Source: Pseudeuparius sepicola
Lineage: Eukaryota > Arthropoda > Insecta > Coleoptera > Anthribidae
Length of the DNA: 64,000 bases
Direction: 5' to 3'
NCBI GenBank assembly: GCA_963920635.1
Contig: OY987307.1
Location: forward strand, 21,529,735-21,593,734
The position numbers and the translations under genes are program-made. The notes beneath the pieces are model-generated. The model was not told the DNA's origin. It worked only from the letters and a program-made list of their open reading frames with translations, and did not search any database. Positions 10,952 through 23,079 of the stretch are shown in pieces. How positions within the stretch are numbered: the stretch's first letter is position 1; each line of letters starts with the position of its first letter.

Positions 10952-11096
10952 TAATTTAAAGATAGCTAACACTCAAGTTTTTAAATGTTAGACCTAGAAA
11001 AAAATTATAAACATGAAAAGTTGTAGGAAATTTTCTTATGATTTTAATACACTGATCAGAAAAATAATTGAAATATATTTCTTTAATACATTAAAT

Positions 11097-11262
11097 TGCG
11101 AGTCCAATGATGTGTTATAACTTAATGTGTTGTCCCTCTTAAGGCTGGAATACCGAATACCGAAAATGTTACATGAAACCACCTGTATAGAACACTTCCT
11201 CCAAGTATGTGCACATCATTAAAGAACACCCTGTATAATAGTTATATATCATTGGACTCGCA
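11097..11262. mobile_element. 166-bp MITE-like inverted repeat
   Basis: TGCGAGTCCAATGATGTG at the left is answered by ATATCATTGGACTCGCA at the right, with similarity extending into TTATAAC/GTTATA. No coding capacity. Confidence 0.6.
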
Positions 11263-11762
11263 GGGTGATCCATTAAAAAACATAATATGTTTTTATTATA
11301 CTTCTTTGAAAACACCTTCTTTTCATCTGTTTTAGCAATAATGAAAGATGGGGTTTTTCGGTCTAGCGCACGGAAACAGCGCATCGAAAAACTTTCCGTG
11401 CGCTGAATAAAAATACCGAATATATGGCTTTAAAATAGAAATGTACAGCAAAGTAAACTAAATTTAAGAAACTCTATATGCTCTCTGATATTTAACATGT
11501 ACCTAATTTGTATTTTAATTCGTAATTGTTTCAATATTTAGATACATTTCTGTAATATTTTTGACGTTTTATTCACCTTATTTGACAATAACTAATTTAC
11601 AACAAAGCACCTTTGAAATAATTTGAGAGTAACTATGGAAACGCATCATACATACCAAACACTATATTGTCTTCATTGTTTATTTTTTGTCAATTAAATT
11701 TATTATATGCCGATAAAATATTTTAAGTTTCCGTTTTCAAAGAAGTATAATAAAAAATATCG

Positions 11763-11886
11763 TTCATTACACGTCCAGAAATAGATTTTTCCGTGCTTGC
11801 ATGACTTCCCGTGTTCGGCTGCGCCTCACACGGGAATTAGTCACGCGCGCACGGAAAGATCTTTATTTCCAGACTCGTAATGAAAT
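11763..11886. repeat. 124-bp hairpin element
   Basis: TTCATTACACGTCCAGAAAT and TTTTTCCGTGC on the left pair with GCACGGAAAGATC and TTTCCAGACTCGTAATGAA on the right. A second stem, CCCGTGT/ACACGGG, lies at the centre. A related hairpin is at 34,917-35,059. Confidence 0.75.
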
Positions 11887-11889
11887 ATA

Positions 11890-13270
11890 CTATTTCACAT
11901 TTAGCATTTTTTTCTAAAGAGTTAAGTTGAGGGGAGAGCACTCTTTAAATAATCTACACCTGTACAAATATACGACATATTTGACAGGTTTTTTATGGGG
12001 TGTTTTATATAAACACCTAGATAGGTATCTCATATTTTTCAATCCAAGACATCCTTAAAAAGTGACAGCCTATTAAATATGAGGGTATAAAATTTTCAAG
12101 ATACAGAAAAGTTTTTAATAGGTACAATGTGGCCTATCCAAGCAAAAAAAAATGCTTTTTGCCACGTCTATAAGTAGTATTCCTGAATATTCAGTTTCTC
12201 GAAATATCTTCCAGTTTTAGCGAAAATGATAGTGATTTAATTCTAAATCAAACGATATATAATTTGACCTATTGTCTCCAACCGTTTCCGATATATTTAC
12301 CAAAGAAGCTCCAGCAAACCAGCGAGAACAATTATAGTCTCTTATCTCAGTGTCTGTTCCATCCAAGTAGGGAAAACATTAGAACCAGATTTAAAATTAA
12401 GTCAGCCATGAAACTGACAAGACAATCAAGTAAGCTGGTTCAGATCGTCAAGAAGTGAAATTAATATTAGTAATTAACATGTTTTAACCAGACACTATAA
12501 ATTTTAAGTATAGTTATGTCATTATTGCAAAAAAATCTGATAAGTTGGCCTTAGCGAGATTTTACGACTAAATGTCAGATGGGCCCGTCGTCCGTCAGAC
12601 GTGGCCATGTATTCAAAACCAGGCCAATAAACTATCATTTCGGAAATTTATTTGTGGCGCATAGTCAGATCCGTATAAATTTTAATTGGGTTTTTCGCCA
12701 CTAAACTAACTAAAAGACAACTTTTTCAAGTTGCCTGGAATATTCATAAATTCTTAACAGTAAATGAACGAAACTTTGAACGTTTAACTCAAAATATAAT
12801 TTCCACAAATTTGTTTTCTGAGCTTCCGGAGAATAAATCTCCCTCCTTTCTCAAAGATCATGTCACGTCAAACTGAAATGACAGATTAATGATTAATAAA
12901 TGTCAAGTTAAAATGTCATGACAACAATAACAATAGCCTAGCCACCTGTCTGATATTGTACCCTGTGTTCTATCTAATTATCTATATTAACTTCTCTTTG
13001 AATAAGTGGCAATACTATTTTAATGAAACCCACCGAACGTTCATCAACATAGTTCGTATTCGCGATGAATCTATAAATTTGTATTCAGAAGGACAGGGAT
13101 TTGGATTTCTCATAATATTCTGCAAAGTTATTTTGAGAATTAGAAAATAATCAGCATATTTTTGATTAAATAAAAAATAAGTGATAGTTACTGGGACTGT
13201 CGATCGGTAATTTCCACATCCTAAGTTGGCATCAGTGCAGCTAAATATATGCAACCGGGTCATAAGTTCA
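11890..13270. other. Intergenic, nothing supported
   Basis: AT-rich with short frames only. A segment at 12,800-12,855 (TTTTCTGAGC...CTCCTTTCTCAAAGA) recurs inverted at 41,165-41,220, so at least that part is repetitive. Confidence 0.35.
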
Positions 13271-13274
13271 GGTC

Positions 13275-13479
13275 AGTAACGAGCCCATTTACACAATGAA
13301 TAACTACTAATAAAACTAAAAGTAACAAGAACAAGAACAACACAGATAACGGTAAAACTCACGAAACGTAAAAAACCCGCGAATATTTTCACTGCCGAAT
13401 GTTTGAACCAGTTAGAACGATCTGGAAAACCTTCACTGTCACTTTGACACACCGAAGCTAAATTTGCCTGAGTCCGCAC
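13275..13479 (-). CDS. Unrecognised possible exon with one membrane segment
   Basis: The minus strand is open for about 68 codons with no ATG at its start (it opens on GTG), so it could only be an internal exon. It encodes a polar stretch, SVCQSDSEGFPDRSNW, then a strong hydrophobic helix centred on FTVICVVLVLVTFSF. A donor-like GTAAAT lies near the end. I do not recognise the family and found no partner exons. It could be a chance frame. Confidence 0.2.
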
Positions 13480-13773
13480 ACAGACGCTGCCAAAAGCAGC
13501 TGATTATGTACCAAAATGAAAAGTGTTTCCATGACTTTTGAAATTATTATTAAAATGAGTTGTAGTCATAGTTACTTTTATTTGTAGCGGTATATAATCG
13601 TGATTTCAATATGGTTTTTATTTTATTATGTTCTTTTTATCGTATCACTTGGGTAACTTTTCACATCATAAATCAATGAGTGACGTCATTAGCTGGTTGA
13701 GACACATATATATACCAATGTTATACCCATGGTTAACAGAAAATTCCTAGGGATTTTGTGGAATATTTGTAAT

Positions 13774-14305
13774 CAGGGACTCTTTAAAATAAGGGGACCC
13801 AGCATGTCACAGTCTATGACATAGAAAAAGTGAAGCCTTGAGGGGAAGTTTGTTTTCTGTAGACTCCAAGGAGACCACAAGGGGGCTGGTACAAGGTTAT
13901 GATATATGTCAGTGTCCAACTGCCATCAGGTGTTATGCGACATGCCAGTGCCATAGATTCTAAAGGAGGCAAAATATTTCCCATCATAATTCACAATCTT
14001 TAAGTTTTATAACTTCCAGATACACAGGTGTGTCGATTAAAGGTAATGCGGCCATAATAAATTTGTTTCATTTGACAGTTGCCATATTCTTCACTTGTAG
14101 ACACAACATTGTCAAGTCTAATTTTTAGAAATCATGGAAACCATTATTAATTTTTACTAACAATCAAAGTACCTGTTATATTCATAGATTATCCAATAAA
14201 ATGGCATACTTGGCATCACTGATATCTACTATTAGAATGATGAAAGAATAGGCCTCACTTCGGAAAGTATAATGCTATGGGTCCCCTTACTTTAAAGAGT
14301 CCCTG
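13774..14305. mobile_element. hAT-like MITE, 532 bp
   Basis: CAGGGACTCTTTAAAATAAG at the left and its inverse ending AAAGAGTCCCTG at the right form a TIR of about 26 bp. The 8-bp flanks are tttgtaat and cttgtaat, 7 of 8 matching. CAGGG ends with 8-bp duplications fit hAT. Confidence 0.75.
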
Positions 14306-14405
14306 CTTGTAATCGAGAACAGTAAACTTCTTAAACATATTATTATTAGGAAATATGTTTACACTTACTGCCTCTTTAAAATATGCAAAAACTCCCAAAA
14401 GTTTA

Positions 14406-15222
14406 TTTCTCACCTCCAAGTGCAAGTTACACTATTATAAGTGCTACCGTTTCGGTTTGAGTCGTTCGGGAAGGTTATGGCTGCCTCTATGAACCTAATA
14501 AGGGGAAACAGCTGTCGTAGTCTACCTTATCGAACGATTCAAATATGAAAACACCGGCACATCCATTAGAACTTGGATGTTGGTATGATATTACCAGTTG
14601 CCAAAATATATAGTCCCATAAAGCCGCTAACTTTCTTTCTGTAAAAATCTATTGGGGACGTGAAATTTTATCATCTTTTTAATATTTCTACGGCTATAAG
14701 ATGCAAGTTTCACAAGGATAGGGCTCCCGGTCAGATCCTTGTTGATTTCCACAAATTTGGAAGATACAGTGGTGAATGGCCAATGAGCCTGTTTCCTGTG
14801 TCGCTTCTTCTTCACATTATTTTGTAGTTTTCTGGATTCAACACCAACCTAACTTTTTCTTGTTGGTGTTTACTATGTTTTGTGAAATTTCGGCTCTGGT
14901 ACTATCAGCTTGATACTAGATGGCGCCACTGGTTGGTTTCTCACCTCCAAGTGGAAGTTACACTATTATAAGTGCTACAGTTTCGGTTTGAGTCGTTCGG
15001 GAACGTTATGGCTGCCTCGATGAACCTAACAAGGGGAAACAGCTGTCGTAGTCTACCTTCTCGAACGATTCAAATATGAAAACACCGGCACATCCATTAG
15101 AACTTGGATGTTGGATGATATTACCAGTTGCCAAAATTTATTGTCCCATAAAGCCGCTAACTTTCTTTCTGTAAAAATCTATTGGGGACGTGAAATTTTA
15201 ACATCTTTTTTATTTTCAATAT
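14406..15222. repeat. 285-bp direct repeat, two copies 532 bp apart
   Basis: TTTCTCACCTCCAAGTG to GGGGACGTGAAATTTTA occurs at 14,406-14,692 and again at about 14,938-15,222 with few differences. The copies lack TG...CA ends, so I do not call them LTRs. A partial tandem duplication is the simplest reading. Confidence 0.8.
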
Positions 15223-15299
15223 TTTCGGAATATAGATAGGTAATTAAAACACGAAATAGATTTCCAGGTCTTAATTTCCGCCACTTGAAGATACTATAC

Positions 15300-15660
15300 A
15301 ACCCTCGGAACTCAGACCAACCCCCACCCCCAGTAAAAAATCAGCGCAGGGCCGGGACGTTTATCGATCTCCCCCCGGCAAAGCGGGCAAATCGGGACAG
15401 GGAATATTAAAAAGCTTTTCTTATTTCGAGCTCCCGAACCCCTCGGCTACCACTCCGGGCCGCCCGCCCCTCTCCCCTCGGCCCCCGAAAAACTTCCAGC
15501 TTCTTTCCCGATTAATTCGTTCTTACCTCCGGCCGGCGTGCGGCCCAGCGGCGCCGCCGGAGAACCCGAAATAAATCACACATTACTTTGGGAGCTTTTA
15601 TCAGAATCCGGGGAGTTTGAGAGTTTCCGAAAAGTGACGGATCCGGTAAGTTGCGGAAGT
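15300..15660. other. GC-rich island
   Basis: A strongly GC-rich block (CGGGCCGCCCGCCCC near 15,455) with CpG, edged by AT-rich DNA, containing TTAATTCG and AATTAAA-type motifs. No protein domain is seen in either strand. It is one of about ten such islands. Confidence 0.45.
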
Positions 15661-15800
15661 TACGCGGCCAGGGCGAGAAAGAAAGTATAGCTTCATTCGT
15701 CGACTTTCTTCTATCATAAATAGGTGTAATTGGAGGAAATTATAAAGATAGTAAACATATAGGTACGACACATTCTTAGACAAGTCATGTATAACTTTTA

Positions 15801-16925
15801 GTATAGTGTGTACGGATTTATACCGTTGACCTTTCGGAAATAAATCAACTACCTGATAACACCCCATTGTATATAGGTATAATATATTACTGGGGTGCAG
15901 GGTCGGCTTAAACATTATTGAGATATTATTTTTTTATTTTAAAATAAGTAGACATTCTAAACTAAATGAAAATACAAAACAAGGAATGATAATATTTTAT
16001 TAAATAGGTATATTAAATTATACAGGTACGATATAGAATTTAATAAAATACATACTGAAATTTACATATTTAGATTAAAACACAGCACAATGTAGGAGTT
16101 TTACAAATTTTCCACCTTAATTACATGTTGTATACAGTTTTTTTTCTAAATGTCCGCAGAGATGTTACTTACTACGTTTTTTATTAATTCTACTACAGAT
16201 ATATTTAATGTGGGAGAAATATTATTTCTTCTAATAGGTATTTGATTTTAATTGGTGTCATATTAACTCAATGGGGTTAAAAATACAGTAGTAAGGGGGA
16301 ATACGCAACACTATACATGTCCATTTTCAGCTGCAAGTTTGTCACAAACGTATTCCCTATCAGCCTTCTTCTTTAGGGAAACCAAGGTGGGTACAGATTG
16401 TTCTTCATACATTTGGTGAATCTTTCTTCTTAATAAATCCACATCATACTCGTCAATACTTCTTATGGTGCCGGAGTCACTGCGCTTTTTTTGGGAATAA
16501 TAGGTTTTAATACTATGTCCCTTACCGAAGTTAGAGGAGTATTTGTTAAGGCAGACGTCTCCGCTAAAGCATCTCTGGAATTAAGGCCTCTTGCCAGCAA
16601 CGATTGATACACATTTTTAATTATTTCTTTAGCATCAAGAGATAAATAATGCTTTCTTCTGAACATGACACTAGATGACCCACTATCGGCACAAAGCACA
16701 AGCACCAGAACGCCACACTATAACACTAAGACAAGACTAATACAACGCTGATACAATTGGCTATATTTATAAGTATAAAAAAATACCTGCTTAAAATTGT
16801 ATTTATATTATATGAATTACGGTTACAGGTACCTACTCCGACCCTGAGGCATTTTATGGTCAAAGGGATAATGACCGTTTTATGGTAGGCAAAAGATCAA
16901 CGGTATAAATGCCTACATACTATAC
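15801..16925. mobile_element. 1.1-kb TIR element carrying a transposase remnant
   Basis: GTATAGTGTGTACGG followed by ATTTATACCGTTGACCTTT at the left is matched, inverted, by AAAGATCAACGGTATAAAT and ACATACTATAC at the right, about 34 bp with a few mismatches. A TA target is likely. The transposase N-terminus at 16,310-16,705 lies within, so this is an internally deleted copy. Confidence 0.65.
16310..16705 (-). pseudogene. Transposase N-terminal helix-turn-helix region, frameshifted
   Basis: The minus frame encodes RKHYLSLDAKEIIKNVYQSL and NTPLTSVRDIV, the paired-helix pattern found at the N-terminus of many insect IS630/Tc1-type transposases. A run of seven A on the minus strand near 16,485 breaks the frame. 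In the next frame the protein continues with SIDEYDVDLLRRKIHQMYEE and SVPTLVSLKKKADREY, which is the expected following block. The DDE catalytic domain is absent. Family placement is from pattern memory, not a search. Confidence 0.6.
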
Positions 16926-17849
16926 ATTGTTCATAGAGATTTTTGGGGAACATTCGAACATTATGCCCATTCAACGCAAGCGGTTGATTTTATGGTTATG
17001 AAAGAAGAAACCCTATTCTTGTAGAATTATAAAGATGAATTTTTGATATCTTCAGCTGATTCTCCATTGCGCACAAAAAATGTTGTCGCATAAAGACTTT
17101 TTTATTACGAATATGTTCCGTATATTGACACCTCGATAACAAAATGGTGTCTGTTTATGCTGCACACGCTGGAAATTATATCCTTTGTCTCTGTCACGTG
17201 GTTATAATATCTGCATACGGAACATATATTATAAATATTCAGGCTTGAATAATGTGGAAATATTGGCGTACGTGGCAACGCCACCCGACCACCTAATCAT
17301 CTAACCATAATATACATACCTGGACCCTGGACCGACACTAGGTATATTAAAGACCCGAGCATAACGTCATATTTCATTTTTGTTTACGGACTGGGGTGAC
17401 GCCACTCGACGAAAAAAATGGCGACTTATTATAGGGTATTCTGTAGTTATTGGTATGTCAGTTACTGACGTTTAAAATGTCCCAAATTTTAAATAACCAG
17501 CTTATTGCGATTTGCCTTCTTTTTACGGCAACGAATTGTCTGCGTCCAGTATTTAGGTAGCAGTTTTATCCTATTTACACAGCTTTTACAGGTATGCACT
17601 GCACACTGCACACAGACCATTAGGTGAATTGCAGAAGAATAAACACTATTTTGGAATTATGGAATGATCTGATCAACCAGCTGAAGAAGCGAAAATTCTA
17701 GGTATTATTTTGGAAGAATATTTTGTAACGTATGGAAGAATGAAAATATAAATTTTTGTTTATAGCTCCAAAGCCAACCAGTCCTCCATCTCCATATATA
17801 AAAAAGAAACTGAAAAATCGAATACGTTTTATGCTTACTTACACTACAA

Positions 17850-19804
17850 TAGAGGCCCTGTATGACACGAAAAGTGACAGTTATTCGTTTTAACAGAGGT
17901 TGGACAACAGATTTTGGCAGATCTAGTAACATTGTTTTTATTATATTCTTATCTTGGCGGGTGCGAGTTTGTCAACAAAACTGTCGACAAATTATTGAGC
18001 GTGCTCGTTTTCTTTTGCAAAAAGGAATGTTAACAGTTAAAAGTGACATCTTGTGTAATAAGAAACTGCAAGAATTCTGAGCAGGATGAATTTTTCATTT
18101 CCAAAAAGCGCAGAAGAACGAGCACGATGGTGCAAATGAAATACCCTAACATGAGAGTTGGAAATGATACGAAAATTTGCGAGGTAAGTAAATTTAATTA
18201 CATAAGTATCTCTAGTTCCTTTTTATTTTTTGTTTGATCTGTGATTTTAATCTGCAGAATAGTTTTCTTAATCTGCATCAGCAACATAACATAAGATATT
18301 TAAATTAATATACGTATTAAATATTAGTACCTACATATTTATTTTCAATAAAAGTCCATAAGGTTCTACCAACCCCCTATTAGAATTCTTATTAAAATTT
18401 CCCAATGTTAAAGAGATAAAATTAAAATTTTTGCCCTTCAAGGAGGTAAAACCTGTTAGGTAGGTATATTTACTGGACCGGGATAGGCATTTTTCGTTTC
18501 ATGGAATAATAAAAATAAAAGTAAGTATATGTGTTAGAGAGAGGAAGTTTTGAAGGAGCTTTATCTTATACCAAGACCAACAAAATCGGACAAAAAAGAA
18601 GTTAACACGGGTGGGAATATAAAGAACCCTTTTTGTGTAGTCAGTTAAATGTGTGAGCTTATATTCCATTACAAATTTCTTGCTGATAAAAAAATAGCAT
18701 TTGATGGCAGCGTTTTATTATGTTTAGGTAGCTTAAATTTATAGTTCTTTAACTTTCACAGGTTCACTTCTGTGACATGGATTTTGAGTGTCAGGTTGTG
18801 CTGAAGAAAGGATCATCTCCTGCAACGTTTGATGAACGTGACTTTAGCAAGAAAGAGCAATTATTAAATATGTATAAATGTCTGAGAACTTGTACTAGTT
18901 TGATTTTTCCTATTTACTTACAATATATCTTTGAGAACAAAAATACTGTTGTCTTCTTTATTGAAATGTAGATGATCTCTCTTGCATTAAAAAGTTATTA
19001 ACTTTTATTTTACAAAAAAAAGAATGAGAGACTAATATATCGATATTAAATATCTAGGTACTCATTTTTTTATTCAGCCTAATTCCTATTATTGTTGGTT
19101 GATTCATATTACCAAAACAAACTTTCCAACTTTTTGTTCCGTACAAATTTAAGTATTAATTGTCTTAAAATTATGATGGTAGGTATAAGAAGAGAGTTTG
19201 AAGAAACGAAACCATACAGTAAAACCATTTAAAAGACCTTTTTTTTTAAATGAACGGAATAATAATTATAATTGCAGCTATGTTTCCTATTGAAGAAATA
19301 TTCGAAAGTTTGATTAGTTGGTATGCTAGAGCCTTGTTTAATTTTATGTACATACCTATCTACATATACCACCCTCCTACAAAAATTTAATAAATGTTTT
19401 TATCCATGATATCCTAAAATTTCTGTTTTCTTGGAACAAATTATATGTTTCTTCACTTTTCCATTCAAACTTCAATAATTATTATTAGTGAAGCTTTGCA
19501 AATAACATACTACTACCTAACCTATTTACCTATTTATTGGTTTTACCTATATTTTTATACATTTTAAACTGTGCCCTCATCTACCTACGCTTATGGCAGT
19601 TAACTGTCGTTAGCTTAACCTTAAAATCCAATTTTGATACATCGTGCTGCTAGGGGAATGTTAGAAAGAGCGAAAAAATATGTCTGTTGCACAAAATGAA
19701 TTTCATAGGGAAAATAAGACCCTCGCCAGAGAGAGAGATCCGATCGTTGTCCAACCTCTGTTAAAACGAATAACTGTCACTTTTCGTGTCATACAGGGCC
19801 TCCA
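17850..19804. mobile_element. Nested P-element-like transposon, 1,955 bp
   Basis: The ends are TAGAGGCCCTGTATGACAC at the left and its near-exact inverse at the right. The inverted repeat continues through GAAAAGTGACAGTTATTCG for about 57 bp. The flanks are an exact 8-bp duplication, cactacaa, at 17,842-17,849 and 19,805-19,812. The copy at 31 kb shows the empty site as CACTACAACC. An 8-bp duplication plus a THAP-encoding gene inside is what is known for P elements. At under 2 kb it is probably internally deleted. Confidence 0.85.
18043..18971 (+). pseudogene. THAP zinc-finger start of a P-type transposase, broken
   Basis: Exon 1 (to 18,183) encodes TSCVIRNCKNSEQDEFFIS. After a frame slip, EERARWC is followed by MKYPNMRVGNDTKICE, and the exon ends at a GTAAGT donor. 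Exon 2 starts after the acceptor at 18,761 with VHFCDMDF and LKKGSSPATF. Joined in phase 0 this gives the THAP layout: C-x4-C, the W, and then C-x2-HF followed by DF. At least two small frameshifts near 18,110-18,140 break it. No RNase-H-like or GTP-binding transposase region follows, and the frame ends at 18,971. Confidence 0.75.
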
Positions 19805-20099
19805 CACTACAACTAACCATGGACTTCATTTCAAACTAAAAGGTACCAAATACTCTTGCTTGCATTTTAGACTCGCTTTTCTTAAGAAAATGTATGGAAA
19901 TATACCGCATGTGAACTTGTCAAATTAGAGGGACATAACAAACAAATATTTTATTTTATTTTGGATATTGTAACAGACACATTTGCATGTTTTTATTTTA
20001 TAAAAGATTCTGCAACAATGGTGTTTTAACATTAAACCACCGTGCGATCGCTTGAAACAGCGCTATGCACAGGTCTCTAATATAGTGTTGGTCCAGTAC

Positions 20100-20552
20100 A
20101 TACCTACATATTTTCACATGCCATCTAACACATGTATGGTTTTTTATTTGTTATTGAAAGCCGCGGCAATTGACATCCCGTCATGCCAACTGTCATTCCG
20201 TATGCCTGTCAATTCAAAACATTAGTAGGTATATATAATATCTGTGCGATTTATTATAATTTGTTAATGATATTTATTATTATATATTGTTTGCGTAGTT
20301 ATCGTTTGGTTAGTTGTATGTAGTGTAAGTTCTCATAGACAAGGATTACCTGAAAGGGCCATCCGTAATTTGCCGAAATTAGATGCTATCTTGGTGAACT
20401 TGAGGCTATATATATATAGGGACCATCTTGAAGGCGCGTTTATAAAGGCGCCATAGTGCTTAGAAGTACTGAGCCCGAATTCCGCACTTAGTCCCAACCC
20501 AGCCAAAAAAATTGTATTAGAAAAACAATTGAATATTTACGAAAAACACTTC
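20100..20552. other. Intergenic, nothing supported
   Basis: Mixed sequence with a short TATATA run near 20,410. No frame or repeat recognised. Confidence 0.3.
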
Positions 20553-20747
20553 TTGCGTTGACTGACGTATTTATAAAGACTTCTCACGGCTATAGCTTCA
20601 TGTCCTGGAAAACAGATGGCTCTGATGGCTAACAATCTATTCTGCATTGTAATAATAATTTATCCCCGGAAAGCGCATGGTAAGCCAAAAATGTGTCAGA
20701 CGTGACAGCCGTGAGCAGTCTTTAATAATATATCAGTCAACGCTTCT
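20553..20747. mobile_element. 195-bp MITE with 45-bp inverted ends
   Basis: GCGTTGACTGACGTATTT...AAAGACTTCTCACGGCT at the left is inverted at the right as AGCCGTGAGCAGTCTTTAA...ATCAGTCAACGC. A 30-bp end-to-end relic of the same family is at 41,222-41,251. Confidence 0.75.
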
Positions 20748-20777
20748 TGACTAAATGTGGTTTTATGGGACAACTTG

Positions 20778-22218
20778 CCCAAGTAACAATTTAAGTTTTT
20801 TAATTTTTGAAGTATTTTTTAAAACCTCAATATCTTATTAATCTCCTGCAGACCTTCATAAGACTTTATTAAATCAAAAGTGGAGAAATTTATGATGCTC
20901 TTCAGGAGCAAAAATAATAGAACGCTTAAAACCTTTTACCCTTATGTAAATTCCCTCACAGTATTCTTCAAGTTATATTTAAGAATATGTTTGAGACATC
21001 AATAAGAAGGCCTTAAGAGTACTTGTATGTAATAGTGATAGCTTAGTCTTAAAGGTGACTTGTATTACAGCTTTTAGTTTTATTAATATCTAAATATTAC
21101 TTATCTCCAAGGTTTATTTTACTTAAGATATTGATAACTGCCTCATGGAATGTATATCCACCATGTTGATAGATTATCGTAATATATTCTTTACAAAAAT
21201 ACAGACTTAGGTATATAGTGTTAACGGAAATCGGTATATACAATAGGCTAAAAATCCAAACGCTCACTAGTACACTGATTAAATGTTACATGATAGCCCT
21301 AAAGAATCAATGCGCTTCGCCAACTCAACAAATTCGTTTACAAAATTGCGTGCTTCTTAAAATAATATTTTTGCAAATATGCATATTTGCATTTGAAAAC
21401 CACTGCAATTGCTTCATCTTATTAATAATTACCTAACTAATGTTAAAATTTTACGATCATTTTAAGATGAAATATGTCAGTAATCTACAAAATATTTCAC
21501 AAGGCTGAATAAAGATCTTCTTTCATACATTAAAAAATATTAAAAATTCTTTATGGTATTGAGAAATTACATAATAAGTCAAAAGCCCCTTATGTCTTCG
21601 AGACTACGTTAAGTTTAAATACAAATGTACTTAGTATTGGTGTAATAAATACAATCTTCAAGCATATTTGATTTTACAAAGAGAACATAGTCTTACGTAA
21701 GACAATTTATACCTGATCAGGAGCTATTAGTCTTGTAATAGAGTATTATAAGACTTATCTTATCTTAGTCTTTTAGCATGCGTCGTCAGGCGCACAACTT
21801 GCGCCAGATATTTGTGAGGAAAACATAAACCTAGAAATTTATAAGTAAGTATTATTTCCCACTTCCCACTTAGTGTGCAGAATCTTATTGTGCTTCTGCC
21901 CTATGCCCTATAGTATAATGCCTTTAAAAAATGTGCGCGCACAAACCTCTACTAAATCAAGAAACAAAATGGAGTCATTTGTTTGCAGCTACATAGAAGA
22001 ATCATGCAATAATAAATACAGATTAAAAAGTTTTATGGTTTACTTTAATTAGATAATACATTTGAGAAAACTATAAGACACGTTAGTAAATCCTTTTCGT
22101 TTTTAAAAGTTAATGTTATTTATTAAGACATTAATAAGACACTTTTGCTTATCAAAGATCCAATAAAACCCTCATAAAACCTACCGAAGATCATTTAGAA
22201 TTTAAAATGTTACTTGGG
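20778..22218. mobile_element. 1.44-kb element with CCCAAGTAACA termini
   Basis: CCCAAGTAACAATTTAAG at the left is answered by TTTAAAATGTTACTTGGG at the right. The interior is AT-rich, repeats TAAGACTT-type motifs, and has no transposase frame. Superfamily not determined. Confidence 0.55.
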
Positions 22219-22429
22219 TGTGCTTTCCCGCCAAATTTCGAAGAAAGTCTAAAAAGTGGCTAATTACGTAAATGTTGTGTTTAGAAGGTCTTGAGCAAGT
22301 GTCCAGGAATCGTTTTACCAAGTTTGTGAAATTTCGTCAAGCACCCTATTCTGGCATGTCCTAAATTTTAAACACGCCCGTATAAATAACATGTCGCACC
22401 CTTCCAAATCGCTCATATTAACCAACTGC

Positions 22430-22740
22430 TCCGCAACATGACTCATGCCTTCGTCCCCCCCCCTGCCCCCGCTCCGACCGACCTTCACCACCCGAACTCC
22501 AGTTTTTAATTCACCCCTCCGGACCTCCGTCGCCCGCCGGGATCGATAAGAGGCAAGAAAACAAAACTTAAAATTCCCTTTTACAATTCGGACGCGGTCG
22601 GTCTCGCTTCCGCGCGCCGGCGGCCACCCGGCCGCGTCTCCGTCGCACTGGGCGGGAAAGTGGGGTGGAAGAATGAAAGGGGGCCGCCGGGCGGGGGCGG
22701 GCGGGGGGGGGGTGGCCGGCGGCCATCTTACCTGCGTCCG
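22430..22740. other. GC-rich, C-run/G-run island
   Basis: Very GC-rich with C runs near 22,455 and G runs near 22,690-22,715. A 154-codon minus frame crosses it, but its protein is low-complexity proline/arginine and shows no domain, so I treat it as a composition artefact. Confidence 0.4.
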
Positions 22741-22777
22741 TGTTGCGTAGTGGCCATTTGGGATTTTTTTAAATGGC

Positions 22778-23072
22778 ATACCCCGATTACCTACTGTAAG
22801 AAACCAAATTTTGACAGATCACATATTACCAACAATTTTATGTAATCATTGGTATAACCTAGACCAACACTATATTAAAGACCCCAGCATGACGTCATAT
22901 TTCATTGTTGTTTACGGACTCGGGTGGCGCTACTCGACGAAAAAAATGGCGACACATTATAGGGGGGTATTCTGTGGTTATTGGTATGTCGGTTTCTGAC
23001 GTTTAAAATGACCCAAAATTTAAATATCCAGCTTTATTACGATTTACCTTCCTTTTACGGTAACGAATTGTT
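22778..23072. repeat. LINE 3-prime fragment abutting a fragment of the CTGGACC element
   Basis: 22,778-22,857 (TACCTACTGTAAGAA...) matches 24,746-24,812. From 22,859 the sequence CTAGACCAACACTATATTA matches the terminus and first 210 bp of the 17,320-20,096 family. No right end was found. Confidence 0.6.
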
Positions 23073-23079
23073 AATTTAA

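Larger units (their letters stand above)
17320..20096. mobile_element. TIR element with 7-bp target duplication, interrupted by a P-like element
   Basis: The left end reads CTGGACCCTGGACCGACACT and the right end is inverted, ending AGTGTTGGTCCAG. Both are flanked by tacatac (17,313-17,319 and 20,097-20,103). Removing the nested 1,955-bp insertion leaves about 814 bp, matching the uninterrupted inverted copy at 31,159-32,029. End fragments lie at 22,859-23,072 and 29,168-29,405. Confidence 0.8.

Noticed and set aside
14406..15222. LTR retrotransposon
   Set aside because: The 285-bp repeats lack TG...CA ends, primer-binding site, polypurine tract and target duplication, and the spacer is only 250 bp.
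22315..22779. 154-codon minus frame starting MPFKKIPNGHYATRT
   Set aside because: It lies over C and G runs, is low-complexity and shows no domain or splice partners; probably an island artefact.
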